From: Meandrina meandrites
Lineage: Eukaryota > Cnidaria > Anthozoa > Scleractinia > Meandrinidae
Assembly: GCA_963693305.1 (NCBI GenBank)
Contig: OY855910.1
Location: forward strand, 18,330,362 to 18,394,361
Direction of reading: 5' to 3'
DNA length: 64,000 nucleotides
The translations under genes were made by a program, and so were the position numbers. Numbering within the stretch: the stretch's first letter is position 1; every line of letters begins with the position of its first letter. Positions 22,501-36,160 of the stretch are shown here, piece after piece. The notes below the pieces were generated by a model, which saw only the letters and a list, made by a program, of their open reading frames with translations, made no database searches and was not told where the DNA came from.

Positions 22501-23475
22501 TAGCTTTGCCCACGTGCTGTATTGTTTGATCTTGTTATTGGCATTATTGTGAAGAAATACAATTCATTGAAAATCAGTCATTGGGTAATTCAATTTTTTT
22601 AGCTGCACCCCAAGCGTATTAAAAGTTGGTTGGGGATTGGGGGCTTAGGATTTATTTATTCAAAAGAACAGTGAAAAGAACCCACGAAATGTAGAGGTAT
22701 TATTGGTAGTCAACCAAAGAACCTAAATCAGCTAGCTGGTAATATACAAAGGCATATTTTTTGATGTGATAACATATGACGACATCATTTTTCTATGGTT
22801 GTTCTTCTTGTAGGGGGGGGGGGGGGGGGGGCAAACCTCTCTACATGTATGTATTGCAGCCTTCCGTAATAAAACAAGGGGTTTTGAATGTTCCATGTTT
22901 CAAAACTTTTATCAATGTTTGGTTGCAAACTGATATGCATAACTGCATAAGAAATTAAAAGCACTGTTCAGTGCCATTTGGATACACACAAATTATGAAT
23001 TCCACATAAAATATTTCTACTGTGCAGGCTGAAAATCCCAAGATCTGCACAACAGAATCTTCAATTCCACAATTCTGTATAATTTTCTTTTGTTATACAT
23101 TAGAACCCCAGAAACAAGAAACAGTTTTGAGTTAGCGGGGTTTCGAGTTATCAGGGTCGATTGAATATTTAATTTGAGTTTACTGATTTTTCAGCACTTC
23201 AATATACAGTGCAAAATAAACTGTTATCTCATCAGAAACTCTACCACCACCATGTAATCTTCAACATCTTGCAATCATGTATCCTGCGTGGCCGGCGTTC
23301 AAAGGGGAAGAAGGAAGGGAGTTCGAACGCGATAAGCGAGGTGAAGGGAGAGAGCGCGAAGAAGAGGGAATAGAGGTTTCCCTTACCCTTCCCCCTTCTC
23401 CGATCACACTCTCTCCTCCTCCTGAAAATACTGAACATTCCTCACTTTCTTTTTAGTTTCTCTGTAGCTGCTATA
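22501..23475. other. Spacer with G19 tract
   Basis: No gene recognised. A run of 19 G lies at 22813-22831. A gagttagcggggtttcgagttatc-type repeat is at about 23130-23155. Confidence 0.5.
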
Positions 23476-23863
23476 CAGTAAAAACCCGCGAGTAAGAACC
23501 TAACATTTAAGAACTTAGGCTAAAACTTGCAACTTAGATACCATTTTTGTAAGAACCTATTTAGCCTAAAATTTGGAAACAGGTTCTTAATTTCTTAATG
23601 TGATTAAAAATGTTTATTTTTGGGAAAATATGATGTGAATTATTGCTTCATTTTGACATAAACACTATGTGGTATGCAAATCTTATACAAGAAAAAGGTT
23701 GAATACCACTAAAATCTCTACAACAACATTGAATTTTTTTCTTCAGAAATTAAGAACCTATTAAGAACCTAATTAGCCTAAATTTGTGTTTACAACCATT
23801 TATGTAAGAACCTGTTTTGGCTAATCTGAAAAACAATAGGTTCTTACTCACGGGATTTTACTG
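23476..23863. mobile_element. 388-bp MITE, TA duplication
   Basis: The ends cagtaaaaacccgcgagtaa and ttactcacgggattttactg are inverted repeats. TA lies just outside both (23474-23475 and 23864-23865), as for Tc1/mariner-type MITEs. The interior repeats gtaagaacctrtttagcc in both orientations. Confidence 0.85.
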
Positions 23864-23946
23864 TATATGTTGTTATGGGGAAGTGTAATCTCCACCCCTC
23901 TCATATAGAATTCCCCAGGCGTTGCACCATTAAAATTGTATTCACT

Positions 23947-24116
23947 TTTTCACGATCCCATAATACATCTTATTTACCCCCAAAACTTTTGCATAAGCAT
24001 TGTTTTCAATTTCTCTTTGGACCATTGTACGTCATTGTAAATCGCAACAGAAATTGAAAACAACGCTTATGCAAAAATTTTGGGGGGATAAAGATGCATT
24101 ATGGGAACGGTGAAAA
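23947..24116. repeat. Hairpin MITE, about 170 bp
   Basis: The arms ttttcacgatcccataatac... and ...gcattatgggaacggtgaaa pair over about 75 bp, including ttgcataagcattgttttca and its inverse. There is no coding content. Confidence 0.75.
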
Positions 24117-24552
24117 CAGGAAATTCAAGAAACTGTATTTTAATTGACAACAATGAACAATTTACGACCTGTCTGAAAGAAAGATATATAATTAAATATG
24201 AGTTTGGGATACAAATGTACATAAAAATGTTATAAATGGAAAAGGCTATGAAGCCAAGAAAAATTTGTTCTTGTGTGTTTTTGTTTGGTATTCTGGGGGT
24301 TGACCAGCACAAAACCTGCAATTCATGCACAGTCACTGCTGTACCTAGCAAAGGGCAGTTGCCTCTGATGGGAAAACTGAAATAACTAGGAAAACTAAAG
24401 AAAAAACTAATAAAACTAAAGGTGTGTGGAGTTTGCACCCACTGACAAAAAATCCTAGGTACGGCCCTAATAGTGTATGAGGGCAAAGCAAAAGATGCGT
24501 AGTCGTGGACCTTCCGACATGAATCGTGTCCTCATTGCTCATTTCCTGCTAT

Positions 24553-24693
24553 TTTGCCTCTGTTTCAAATCGAGTCTACATGCAAAACCTTCAGAGTGAA
24601 ATGAGTTCGATTTGCATGGAAATGGACCTGTAGGTGAAACTCATTTTCATAAGAATGGTTTCGCACCTAGACTCGTTCTGAAACAGAGGCAAA
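24553..24693. repeat. Short inverted-repeat element
   Basis: The arms ttgcctctgtttcaaatcga and its near inverse tcgttctgaaacagaggcaa enclose about 90 bp. It is a probable small MITE. No clear target duplication is visible. Confidence 0.6.
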
Positions 24694-24780
24694 GGGGAAC
24701 TCGGAAATGGCCTACTCATGGGGTTTCAACACGCCCATCCCCATGCATTCCTAAATTATTAAAAATTCAAGTCACTAGTC

Positions 24781-25180
24781 CCAGGGGGGGTACTCAGGCT
24801 TGTAAATGACGGGGATGATCGAAGGATTATTTGGGGTTTGAAATTTTCGATTCCGGGATTTTTTTTGAGTTGGAAAATTTGGCAAGTATTTTTTTGGGTG
24901 ACGTGATTCAAATAGGGAATTTTTTGGGGTATTAAAAATGAACTAAAGTGCCTTGGCGCGGCCTTGGCGTATTTATTGTATGATGAATAATCAAACTCAA
25001 GCGTTATTGCCCCTCCTGGCAATTTAGGGGTAATTTGACAAGGGATTTTTTTGGGGGGGTTATTTTTGGTCCAGGGATTTTTTTTGGATAATGTCGGAAG
25101 ACTTAGGGATTTTTTTGGGGTCCTGAGTTTTGCCTCCATTCGATCATCCCCGTCATTTTCAAGCCGGAGTACCCCCCTGG
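24781..25180. mobile_element. 400-bp MITE, 10-bp direct repeat
   Basis: The ends ccaggggggg-tactcaggct and gccggagtacccccctgg are inverted, with tgacggggatgatcgaa and its inverse just inside. The perfect 10-bp direct repeat gtcactagtc is at 24771-24780 and 25181-25190. If the outer base pairs belong to the TIR the duplication is 8 bp, as for hAT. The interior contains ggattttttttggg-type repeats in both directions. Confidence 0.88.
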
Positions 25181-25190
25181 GTCACTAGTC

Positions 25191-27561
25191 AGGTCCGCTA
25201 CCTGGAAAAGTGTTGCGCCGTGCCTGACAGTAGGGGTGGGGCATGATGGAGTCAATGGGCTTTGAATTTGTATCTTTTCAACTGCATCTGCTTCCCCTGT
25301 TCCCCCTTTTTTCGACTATTTTGCTTGGTTACCAAGGAAAATGGTAAGAATTGGGATGATCGGGGCACTCTCTGACACACATTTTTGGATACTCTCAAGG
25401 GACTGTTTTAATTTGTCAAGGGAATACTTTTCGCTGTGGGCGATAAAAACGTCACTGGATAGGAATGCGTCAGCACTTCTCGATCCCGAAGTTATTTTCA
25501 CGCGTCGCTCGTTATTTAACCTGTCTAGCCTTTTGCAAACTACAGGTAGGTATTTTTCAAAAATCTGTGCTGTTCATCGATTGAGTCGCTTAGTTTTGCA
25601 TGCTTAAAAGCTGCTGCGAATCTTCATTGTCAGAGGATATTGGCCAATGCTATTTTCTATTGTTACAAGTCTATTGTTTGTTGTCTTCATTGAAAGAAGT
25701 ACTTTTAGCTCGTCATGCAATCTTTTGTTTTGACCACAATTCACGGACTTGATCACGACTTAATGCAGCTTCTCAAGACTTCAGACAGGAAAATGATAAT
25801 GTACAATATTGCTTCGAACTTAAATGGAACTTAACTGGAATTTTTAGAAGGATTGGTAAAGCCACTTAGTGAAAAATTGACTGCAAAAAGCCGTCGGGCT
25901 AAAATTAAACTTACCCTTTAGCGTGAATAATGAAGGATCTCACGGCTTCAAAAATATGCAGAATTTTGAAGCTTTGATACATAAGTAGCTACATCTTGAA
26001 ATGAGAATTAATCTAAAACAAAACTTCCTTCAAGTCTCTTTCTTTTGCCCAGTTAACGTTTGGAATTTTAGGCTTCTGAAGCGTATTGATTTGAAAAGCA
26101 CATGGTGACATCTGATATGCAGCGTGCGGCCGACTTACCATCGCGTTGTTGTTTATTTAAAGTAGTAATCAGAGATTAGGGGAGTACGTTCGATCTAAGA
26201 TGGATATTCAGTCAGTGGCAAAAGAGCACGATCGTCGGCATACTATGCTTTTCAATATGCCTCAAATGGAGCGAAATCACGAAGAGAGGAATCTCATCAC
26301 GCCACGTTTTGGAGGACAGATTGCGTGACGAGCCAAAAGAACATCTGTCTGCAAAATAAATTGGAATTTGTTCTCTTTTTTTCGAAGGGGTTTACTGCGA
26401 AAGAAATTATGACACTGCAGGAGTTCTTGGTATGTTAAAGCAGACGTTTTCTTTTCTTGCAAGCTATGCTTTCCTAACTTGGATGTTACAGAAAAAGCCA
26501 TTCAAATGATGGATCGGTAAACGATTAATGGACCGGTCGGAAACCTGATCCATCATCGCACAAGTCACTGGCAGTGATTTTTTGCCAAAGGTCAAAAGGA
26601 ACCTCAAATAATGAACGGAACGGCAAATTCTCATTGATATCGGAATAAATGTAAAACAAAGTGAAGTCGCTCCTGACACTTCATAGGACATCCACAAAGT
26701 AGAAACGTACAAAGTCATAAATGCATCGTTCATTTCTCTTACAGTGTAATTCATATAAAATAGAATTGTCACGTACACGACAAATAATTATTTATTTCAC
26801 TTGAAAAGTTATCTTTTGACACTAGGTATAACACGTCAACTTTTCGTTCATAGTCGATACATTGATAATATTCAATATAATGATTTCCTTGTCGATATGC
26901 CCAAAATTTCTGCGGATAAGAATATATCCGCACAAATTCAAAGAAGCGATACTAGTAAAACAATTTTGATCCTTATTTTACCCACTCTCTTCACATGAAA
27001 TGCTATATACCATTTGTAATTGTAGCTAATTTTGTGAAACGTATTGCATGTAAACACGCTGGTTTAGCTTGCCCATAAAACTAATTTTGTGAAACGTATT
27101 GCACGTAAACACGCTGGTTTACCTTGCCTATAAAACTACGAATCGACTTACTAGATTAACACTCCTTTTACGATGTTCGGTGGCTGACTAAAACTCTTCT
27201 TCCCTGGATTTTAACCCTGTAATGCTTTAACTCCGCGCACACGCTTCTTGCCAAAAAATGTTTCCTGCGATCGTATCGTATCGGCTTCCCGGCCGAGGCA
27301 TGCCCCTGCAAAATTTAAGCGGGGGGCACATTTTTGTAACCTTACAGGAATGTGGATTACAGGAATGTGGATTTTCCTGCCTATAACCGTGCACAGGACA
27401 CCAGCTATCAAAAACCACAGGCCAAAATTAGGTTTGCGTTCTCCCACGTCGAACACAATAATTGTGTTCAGTTTACGACGTTTTAAATGCAACGATTTAC
27501 TACAGTACTTCGGAAAATGCAAACAAGTATTTTTTTGTTATTAGTTATAGTGATGGATAGC
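25191..27561. other. Long spacer, no gene recognised
   Basis: I recognise no protein here. The frame 25341-25550 (MVRIGMIGALSDTH...) ends at a GTAGGT donor-like site and could be a first exon. A minus frame at 26778-26464 and another at 27522-27211 have no family features. A 55-bp unit (ctaattttgtgaaacgtatt...) is repeated in tandem at 27026-27080 and 27081-27135. The element ggaatgtggattaca is doubled at 27349-27374. Confidence 0.5.
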
Positions 27562-27577
27562 ATAAAAAGCAATGTGA

Positions 27578-30500
27578 AACCAAACGGTTTTCATTCTATG
27601 GTCGACTCATGGAAAGCGGAATTTCAACTTCGTGAAGAACGATAGAGTTGTCAAATGCCAAAACTTTCAGGTACTTGTGCTTGTCTTGCCGAGTAGGAAT
27701 TTGCGCCATCTGAAATTTAGGCAAGTAAGTATTAGTATTAAGTGTAAATAGTGCCATGCTAACCCATAGCTTGGCTTTGTTTATGTCTTTGTTTATGTTT
27801 ATTTTGTTAGCCCTCCAATGTTGTTCTGTACATTATATTCGATCTAAATCACAAAATAGAAGTCTTTCCAGTGTTTATTTTCTATTGATCACCACTGCCA
27901 AACCGTCAAAATTCGCAAATTGCATATATCAGATTTTTTGTATGCACAGCTTAGATGAGCCTAAAACTCCTAACACTTAATGTAAGAGGTTTGAACAAGA
28001 CCTCAAAGCGAAGACAAGTATTTAGATGGCTGCATCAGCAAAAATCGGATGTCATTTTTCTACAAGAGACATACTCTTCACCGCAGACTATAAATTTATG
28101 GGAATCCGAATGGGGTGGAAAAGTTTTCGCCAACCATGGCTCAACACACAGCCGAGGCGTAATGATTTTGTTTAAACCGCGACTAGATGTAACGATCGAG
28201 AAAATAATGTCTGACAAAAATGGTAGATATATTCTAGTAGAAGCGCTTGTTGATGGGTCAAAACTTAATTTCTTGAATATTTATGCACCAAACGATCAAA
28301 CACAACAGGTGAAGTTCCTTAGGGACTTGTCTACATCGGCGTTAAACCAAGTTGTTAATGAAAGGGTGTTGCTTGGTGGAGATTTTAATTGCGCTTTGAG
28401 TGACCTTGATAAACGTGGCGGGCGCTCTTTTGAAAGTAAAAAAGCCGTCATTAAAGAAATCAATGAGATGAAAAACACCTTCGATCTTGTCGACATGTGG
28501 AGACGAAAGCACCCGAGTGCACCCGGCTTCACGTGGAGCAATGTATCCTTGAAAATTCAATGTAGATTGGATTATTTATTTGCGTCGCAAAATTTGGAAA
28601 ACTTCATTACCAATTGCCAGATAATTTCCAACATTTTTTCAGATCATTCAGCACTTCAGCTCTACATAAACCCTGAAGAAAAAGAAGCGAAGCGAGGTCC
28701 AGGCTTTTGGAAGTTTAATAACTCATTACTTACAGATAAAGAATATATAGAACTTATCACTAAAAGTATTCCAACATTCTTACGGAAGTATGAAGATGTC
28801 ACAGACAAAGGATTATTCTGGGAAATGGTTAAAATGGAAATCAGAGCTACTACAATCGTTTTTGCCAAAAGAAAGGCCAAACAAAAACGAGATGAAGAGA
28901 AAGAACTTTTACAGCAATTTAGTACCTTACAAGAAAAACTACGATACAACTTTAACGATACCACCAAAGCCGAAATGGATCGCGTCAAAAATAAATTAAA
29001 AAGAATCATTGCAAGTAGAACTCAAGGTGCCATGCTCCGTAGTAAAGCTAGATGGTACGAATTCGGGGAGAAAAACAGCAAATACTTCTACAACCTGGAA
29101 AAAAGGAATCATAAGAAAAAACACATAACTTCGCTGACAATCAAGAACGATACTATTTTATCTGACCCCAAACTAATCCTAGAAGAAGAAGCAGACTTTT
29201 ATGAAAAAATTTACAGTTCCAAGCATACCGACCCCGAAAGCAAAACATTCGCTTCTTTCTTTGAATCTGAAGGGCTTACATTCTTAAACAACCTCGAAGC
29301 TGATCAGTGCGAAGGGCTGTTAACACTTGAAGAATGTGCGAAAGCAATTAGCAGCTTTCAAAATGATAAAACACCTGGATCCGACGGTTTCACCGTTGAG
29401 TTTTATCGTCGCTTTTGGAACCCGCTAGGAAAATTAATGGTTGACAGTTTTAATTATGCTTTCCAAACAGGAAAGCTTTCAATATCCCAAAGACTCGGAA
29501 TTATATCGCTTATTCCTAAAAAAGACAAGAACTTAGAATTCTTGAAAAACTGGAGACCAATAACCTTGCTAAATACTGATTATAAAATCGCCACCAAAGC
29601 TATCGCAATGCGTCTAGAAAAAGTATTACCAAAGATAATTCATCCCTGTCAAGCAGGGTATATAAAAGGTAGATATATTGGAGAATGTATAAGAGCTATT
29701 TCCGATATAATGTCGTTCACGAAATAGAAAAATCTGCCTGGTGCAGCAGTGTTCCTGGACTTCGAAAAAGCCTTCGACTCTATCGAATGGAACTACTTGC
29801 AAAAATGTCTTGAAATATTTAAATTCGGCCCTCAACTCCAACAATGGGTAAAAATATTCTATAACGACATATCTAGCTGCGTACTTAATAACGGTTTCGC
29901 AAGTAAACACTTCACGCTATCCAGAGGCGTAAGGCAAGGATGCCCCTTGTCGGGATTACTATTTATTATAGGTATAGAAATTTTAGGTAATGCAATTAGA
30001 CAATCAGCTTCAATAAAAGGTATTAAAATCGCACCTGCGAAACTTGCTCAGTATGCCGATGACACCACTGTATTTGTAAAGGACACTCAATCGATAAGCA
30101 ATCTGTTTGATCTACTAGGAAAATTTGAAAGTGTTTCCGGCCTTCGGATCAACCAGTCCAAGTCGGAACTGTTATGGTTAGGATCGTGGCGTCTGCGCAA
30201 AGATAAAATCTTGAACCTCAAACTTAGTGAAGAGCCGATATATGCTCTCGGAATTTTTTTTCATATAATGACGCGCTCGCAACTAAAAAAAACTTTTATG
30301 ATAAACTTGGGTCTTTGAAGAAAATTCTCAACATTTGGTCATCAAGAGACATTTCTGTTTATGGCAAAATTAATATAGTCAAAACGCTTGCATTGTCTAA
30401 ACTTACGTTTGTTTGCAGCGTGCTTGACACTCCGAATGGCTTTACTGAAGAGGTCATTTGGAAGTATAAGCAGCCTAAAATAAAAAAATCTACGGTTATA

Positions 30501-32022
30501 AAATGTAAAGAAGAAGGAGGTCTGAATATGACTGACTTTACGGTATTCAATAAAGCTTTAAAATTATGTTGGGTAAAGCGCTTATGTTCTACAGATGACG
30601 CACCATGGAAAGCCATACCAATTTCACTGCTATCATCTGTAGGGGGCACACTAATCTTTACGTGCAACTACGATGTCAAGCACATAAATTTAGATAAATC
30701 TCTTCCAAAATTTTACAACGATGTAATAACCTACTGGCAAGAGTTAGCCAATAACGTACCTAAGACAAAAAGCGACGTTTTAAACCAGATAATATGGAAT
30801 AACCAGTTTATAAAAATAGGCAAAAAAACAGTGTTCTTCCAAAATTGGCACCAAAGCGGTATAAAAAATGTATCCAGTCTCGTAGATGAACAAAAAATAT
30901 GCTTTCTTCCTTTTCAGTCCTTCCAACAAAAATTCCACCTAAACTGCAACTTTCTACAATATTACGGGCTTTTATCTGCAATACCAAGTTCTTGGAAAGA
31001 ACTTTTAAAATCACAAACCGGAAATTTATCCTCCTCTACGCCAACTATAGAAAGCCTAACATGTAAAGTCATATATCATCTGTTGATTAATCGAAAAAAT
31101 CTGCCTCCACCTACGGCGGACAAAAGACTTGTCAAGTGTGGTTTTGATCCCTCGCAACGCCGCAGAGTGTACTCACTTCCCTTTGCTGTTACAAAGGAAG
31201 TCAAATTATCTGTGTTTCAATTCAAATTAATACATAATATCGTTAGTACCAACAGTCTCCTCTACAAAATGAAAATAATCGATTCACCCACGTGTCCATT
31301 TTGCCCTGATACAGAGCAATCTATCGTTCATTTATTTGTTCGCTGTTCATCAGCCATATCTTTCTGGAATGAATTTACTGAGTGGTACCACACACAATGC
31401 AAAGAGCATAGTGTGACAGCCTTTACAGAATACGAAATATTATATGGCGTCTTAAAAGGCTCATCTTCGCTTCAAACAATAAACCACCTTATTCTCGTAG
31501 GCAAGTTTTTCTTGTTCATCTGCGCTAAAAATAACAAAAAATATCAATTTGCGGATTTTGTCGTCTCCGTGCGGGAAAAAATAGAACTCGAAAAATACAT
31601 CGCCACACGTGAGAATAAATTAACTCAATTTAATGTAAAGTGGAAAGATTTTTTGCAGAGTTAAAGTATGGATCACAGTTTCGGTAGCGTTATTATGTCA
31701 GTCTCTTTATCTAGTAACTTTGTAAGTAATGCAGTAAGTAAGTAACGTAGTCCCCGTAGATGGGAATTGTAACTTGTAAGATATTAGGGTTGTAGTGTGA
31801 GTAATTAGCGATGTAGTATAATTAAGTAAGTTAAGTAACGTATTGCAAGTGAGTGTTTGTTTTTGTAAGTATAGTAATTAATTATGACGTGTCTTTTTAA
31901 AGCGATGTATTTCCACTTGATGTATGTAATGTGTTGTATTTAAGTGATGTATCTTGTAAGTCTTGTAGTATGAAGGTAAATAAAATGTTTGTTTTTGCAA
32001 AAATAAATAAATAAATAAATAA
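27578..32022 (+). mobile_element. LINE-B, L1/Tx1-like, ORF2 nearly intact
   Basis: A 16-bp target duplication ataaaaagcaatgtga lies at 27562-27577 and 32023-32038, and the 3' tail is (aaat)n at 32001-32022. There is no ORF1: the element begins about 380 bp upstream of ORF2, so it is 5'-truncated. The intact duplication and only two ORF2 lesions point to a recent insertion. Confidence 0.9.
27955..31664 (+). pseudogene. LINE-B ORF2 (endonuclease + reverse transcriptase)
   Basis: It starts MSLKLLTLNVRGLN. Endonuclease motifs FLQETYS, LLGGDFN and FSDHSALQL lie within the first 240 residues. The reverse transcriptase has KTPGSDGFTVEFYR, NWRPITLLNTDYKI, FLDFEKAFDSIEW, GVRQGCPLSG and AQYADDTTVF, so the catalytic Asp pair is kept. 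A zf-RVT-like CPFCPDTEQSIVHLFVRC follows near 31300. Two lesions are visible: a TAG at 29725-29727 with the frame unchanged on both sides, and a one-base shift in the T run at about 30256. It is closely related to LINE-A ORF2, which lacks the YADD block. Confidence 0.9.
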
Positions 32023-32038
32023 ATAAAAAGCAATGTGA

Positions 32039-35000
32039 GTGTTAATTTTGTGGAAGGAATTCAGTAGTTTTCCGCCATCTCACGGCACCATGATTCACAA
32101 ATTATTATCCCCAATTACCGCTTTTCTGTACCAAGTTAATACCACTGATGGTTAAATAAATGTCAGTGACACGCAGTTGTACAGAATGAAAGCCTACCTT
32201 TCACCAGAGTGTTTCGAACTAGCGTTATATTTTGTAGAAAGAGTTCGTGTTTTTGCGAGTTGTTAAAATGACGCGCGGAGGTGAAGTTTGGTTTGGGATC
32301 AATTTATCAAGGTTGATAATTAACATTTCAAATCATGAATTGGTCTTTCAGCGTGTCTAGTTGTAATAAAAGTTTACTTCAGAAAGGAATTATTTGTCTG
32401 AATTTAGTGCGCCTATGGTATATTTTTTTCCACTAGCACGTTTATGTTAAATGCCGTTAAAGAGCCAGGAATGTTTGAGGGGGTGGGTGCGCACTAATAA
32501 AAGCCTTCTAGACTGGGAGTCAATGGGTTAATGCATCGCAAATCGCTTTCAATAGTAACATTTCTCCAACGCATACTCTATGCAAAATAGGCGAATCTCG
32601 AAGAGATCTTTGATTCTTTACTCCTTTTATTTTGTACACTGCAGTTTTCTCAGTTCTTAGGGTTCAGTTATTAAAATTCTTTTCAAAAGACTATACCTTG
32701 TACATATTAAAAATGGAATTTTACAGGATAATGAAAAAGAACGAAATCTCTGCACCTTGTAAATGGATTTTCATTTTGCTTTGAACAATGTAGTTTGTCA
32801 TGTAATGCACCTTACCAAGGAAAATGATATCATTTGCTTAAGAGCAACAATAAAAATGAAATGGTTAACTTGTAGTTGTGGCTATAGAGATCGCGTGTAC
32901 GATGTGTATCGCAATGTGCAAGGTCATGCCATCATGAAAAGTAAACCCGGGAAGTACAAATGTTGAGTAAACATTGATCACGGCGTTTGAGTTAAGCGGA
33001 TAGCTCTTTTCAAAGGTTACAAATATGAAGATGGACAGGCCCAAGGTATGAGAAAGCCCATTGATATTACTATCTTAAGGTGCCATAATTTTTTCAGGGA
33101 TAAATGATTTTACTGAGACGAAGAATGTTGCGATCAAAGGATTCAAAACGATCGATGTATATTTCTAATGAAAGATTGCGTCCTTTTTTATTAAAACTCC
33201 CAACTAAGTAGTTGTACACATGCATAAGGTGGCTAAAAATAGGGCATAACTTTGTCTTCACTCTTCTTGTTGGTAATAAAAAAGAAAAATAAATTATTTC
33301 TGACAAAAGATACTGGTTAAAACACATTTCTTTGTTGCCAAAATGCCGACGACATGAATGATAGCGCGACTCCCACGAAATGAGTAAAAGTGAGAAAATT
33401 ACCCAATGCAGTTGAAAATACTTAATTACAAAGGTTTTTCTTTTACCTTAATGTAATTTATAACAAGAGATGTTAAATAATTAGTCACTTCGTTGTGATT
33501 TCTGACGTTAGCTGGCGAAAACACTGGCTAGGTTGATAAGATTTTCCCATGAAAGACCAAATGGCTGACGCAAGATTCGCGGAAAAAATTATTAAAAGCA
33601 ATTGTTCACATGTAAATGGTCCGATTTCCAGAAAACTGTGGGAAGTATTCATAGGATTTGGAGGCATAAGGAAGATCCATTCACTAGAGTGGCACGTATT
33701 AATCAGACTATTCAGGTTCTGAGTAAATGTTCATATCTCGACATATCGTTTAAAGGAAAGCAAGGATCTAGTTGGTTTGTTTACGACTGTTTTAAATTCT
33801 GCAAATGATAAGATGTATTGTAAATGCAAGGTGAAGCCTCAAAGAAAACCTACAATGAACCTGCAGCTTTGAGAACAAGTTAAACATTGGCAACCATTAC
33901 ATACGTACTCCGCCCCCACGCTGACAATCGTAAACATGGAGTAAAAACCTGTTCCCTCAGGTGTCCGCATGTCACATATATTTCTCTGCTGTATAACACA
34001 ATTTCATCCAAAAAATCCATTATCTTGAAAAGATTCATAACAACTGAACTGGAATGGGAAACACTTTAAACATGTATGCAGACGTGTTATTGTCCACAAA
34101 AAAAAACACTCCATTTTTTTTATACAGGCAAGCATGCAACTGGCTTTGTTAACAAAAAAACAATGCATTAAGAGGAGACTAATGCGAGGAATAAGAAGTA
34201 TAAGAAACACACATATCCCCCATCAGAATGACATCAATGTAGGTAGTATATATATCCTAGTGGCATTATGTCAACATTGCAACCTAGCTTTTAGTTAGTC
34301 GATTTGTCTTACACTATGTTAGCTATGATAAACAAAATTTCATTTCGTATTTATACCTTTACCAGGCTTTTGAAGCTCGAGAGAGGAAAAGAAAACAAGT
34401 AATAAAACTTAGGAAGAGGGAAAAAAACTCTGAATACCATTCTCCAAAGAGCGTTATATGATTCACACCTTCTTTAAAAAGAGAACCGATATTTCCCAGG
34501 AAACATTCAAAGGTTTGTACTTGTAAATTGTAACTATTTTTATTGAAAGCTAGAGTGATGAGATGGTTACCAAAAACGTCACTTGGGACCGCTGCTGGCT
34601 TTTTTCAACGGCTGGTGGAAAACTTAAAACTTTTGGAGCTGACAAAGCCAGAAAAGACAGTTGGGATGGTTAATAAGCAGTCTAAAAGTCTCCGCACAGG
34701 TGCGGGCAAGACGCAGGGACATGTCTCAGCTACAAAATCATGTGTGTACCTATTGTGATTGTGATTTTGCCCCTGCTACATGTCCCTGCTACACCCCCTG
34801 CATCATGTCCCTTCAGCGTGAACAACACACGATGTTGTCACTACTACATGTCGCTGTAACATGTCTCTGCGACTTATCCCCATGTGTGCGGAGACCCTTA
34901 AAAAAATTGTTATCTTAGGTACAACTGTGGGTAACATTGGAATTGTTGTCATGGTAGGGGAGGGGGTGGGGGGCTGGGTGCACATTTTTTAACTCTTTTA

Positions 35001-35389
35001 ATTAAGGCAATCATAAGGATTCCAAGAAGTCAAAAACTGTACAGTGATGGAATTCTGAGAGCATAAGATAAATGTGTGCAACTTTTTCACCTTCATTCAT
35101 GAGCATAAAAATAATAAACATTGTGCAATGTAATTTTTGTTTAGAATTACAGTCTCTTGAACTCTATAGCTTGAACTTTTTCTCCTTTTCCATCAGAGTT
35201 CAAGTTACTGGGGATCTATTGCATTTCTATTAAATTGCTTACATCAAAGAACTACTGTAAGTCTGTGATTCTCTTTTTTAAAGACAAGTTGATGTCAGTT
35301 GAGGTAGAGGATTGTGAAGATGCTGATATTGTAGAAGATCTGAAACGACTCAAGGTAGTCCGGGAGCTAATGTATTTCTGTGGGCATTT
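32039..35389. other. Spacer with one MITE
   Basis: No gene recognised. Small plus-strand frames at 32763-32966 (CSCGYRDRVYDVYR), 33602-33808 and 35235-35426 look protein-like but match nothing I know. The last ends where the repeat 35390-36160 begins. A palindromic MITE is at 34685-34901. Confidence 0.5.
34685..34901. repeat. Palindromic MITE, about 217 bp
   Basis: The arms aagtctccgcacaggtgcgg and the inverse of gtgtgcggagaccctt enclose repeated acatgtccctgctac / gtcgctgtaacatgt units. A related palindrome is at 44427-44601. Confidence 0.65.
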
Positions 35390-36160
35390 TGAGAAGAAAG
35401 CAAGCCAGTGGCCTAGAAGTGTTTAGTAGACCACAAGGAACTCAAAAAATGTTGTTGACAATTTTGTAAAGCGCTGAGAGGGTATTAATAGGATGTTTAG
35501 AAATGACCTGTGTGATCCAGCATGGAAACGAGGCTGAAAAGTTTTAAATGGCCATAACTTCTTTCTAGTTGGAGAAATATCGACCAAACCAACCAGATAT
35601 GCTAAGTAAACAACGCTCTAGCTAGTAGAACAGTTATTTCAATATACATGGGTCACGTGATAGATCTAGCATGAAATCGAGGCTGGAAAGCTACCCATTG
35701 AAAAAGGCTCGATATGTATGGTGGAGTTGAGGCCTAACTCAGGAGATATAATTGCTAGACAGCCCTGAACCCAGCAAATTGCTTATTTTTATTAATGAGA
35801 GTCACGTGATTGACCTAGCATTAAAACGAGGCTGGCAGGTTTTGCTTGATGAAAATGAAAAGAACATGTGTGTCATATATGTCATCCCGTTCAAAAAAAG
35901 CCACATTATCTGGAGCCACAAAAACAGTACAGATCGATTCAATTGATAGTCACGCCATCAAATTATTGGTGAACCATAAATCATAATAGGACCACAGGCT
36001 TACCATCCTATGTTTGTGAGGTCATAGCATGCCCCATATAAATATTCCAATTTTCTCGCTAATCGCTATTGTAAAAATTTAAACTTCCTAAAATCGTCTT
36101 TTTACTGCTGTCCACTTGGAATAAAATTAATTAGAAGTATTTTAGCAATGTTAAAGTTTG
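35390..36160 (+). repeat. Dispersed repeat, copy 1
   Basis: The segment from tgggcattttgagaagaaag to agcaatgttaaagtttg matches, on the opposite strand, 50981-49977. Shared blocks include ggccataacttctttctagt, gagagtcacgtgattgac and tgccccatataaatattcc. Copy 1 keeps the uninterrupted site gcaatgTTAAag where copy 2 received the 11.8-kb TTAA element. Confidence 0.85.

Noticed and set aside
24067..24486. 139-codon minus ORF
   Set aside because: It starts across a MITE hairpin and low-complexity sequence and matches no family.
25341..25550. Possible first exon
   Set aside because: Open frame with a donor-like GTAGGT, but no second exon and no family match; mentioned only in the spacer entry.
26464..26778. 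104-codon minus ORF
   Set aside because: No recognisable motif, no splice context and no neighbour that supports it.
27211..27522. 103-codon minus ORF
   Set aside because: Contains a small tandem repeat (HIPVIHIPV) and no known feature; antisense frames are equally open.
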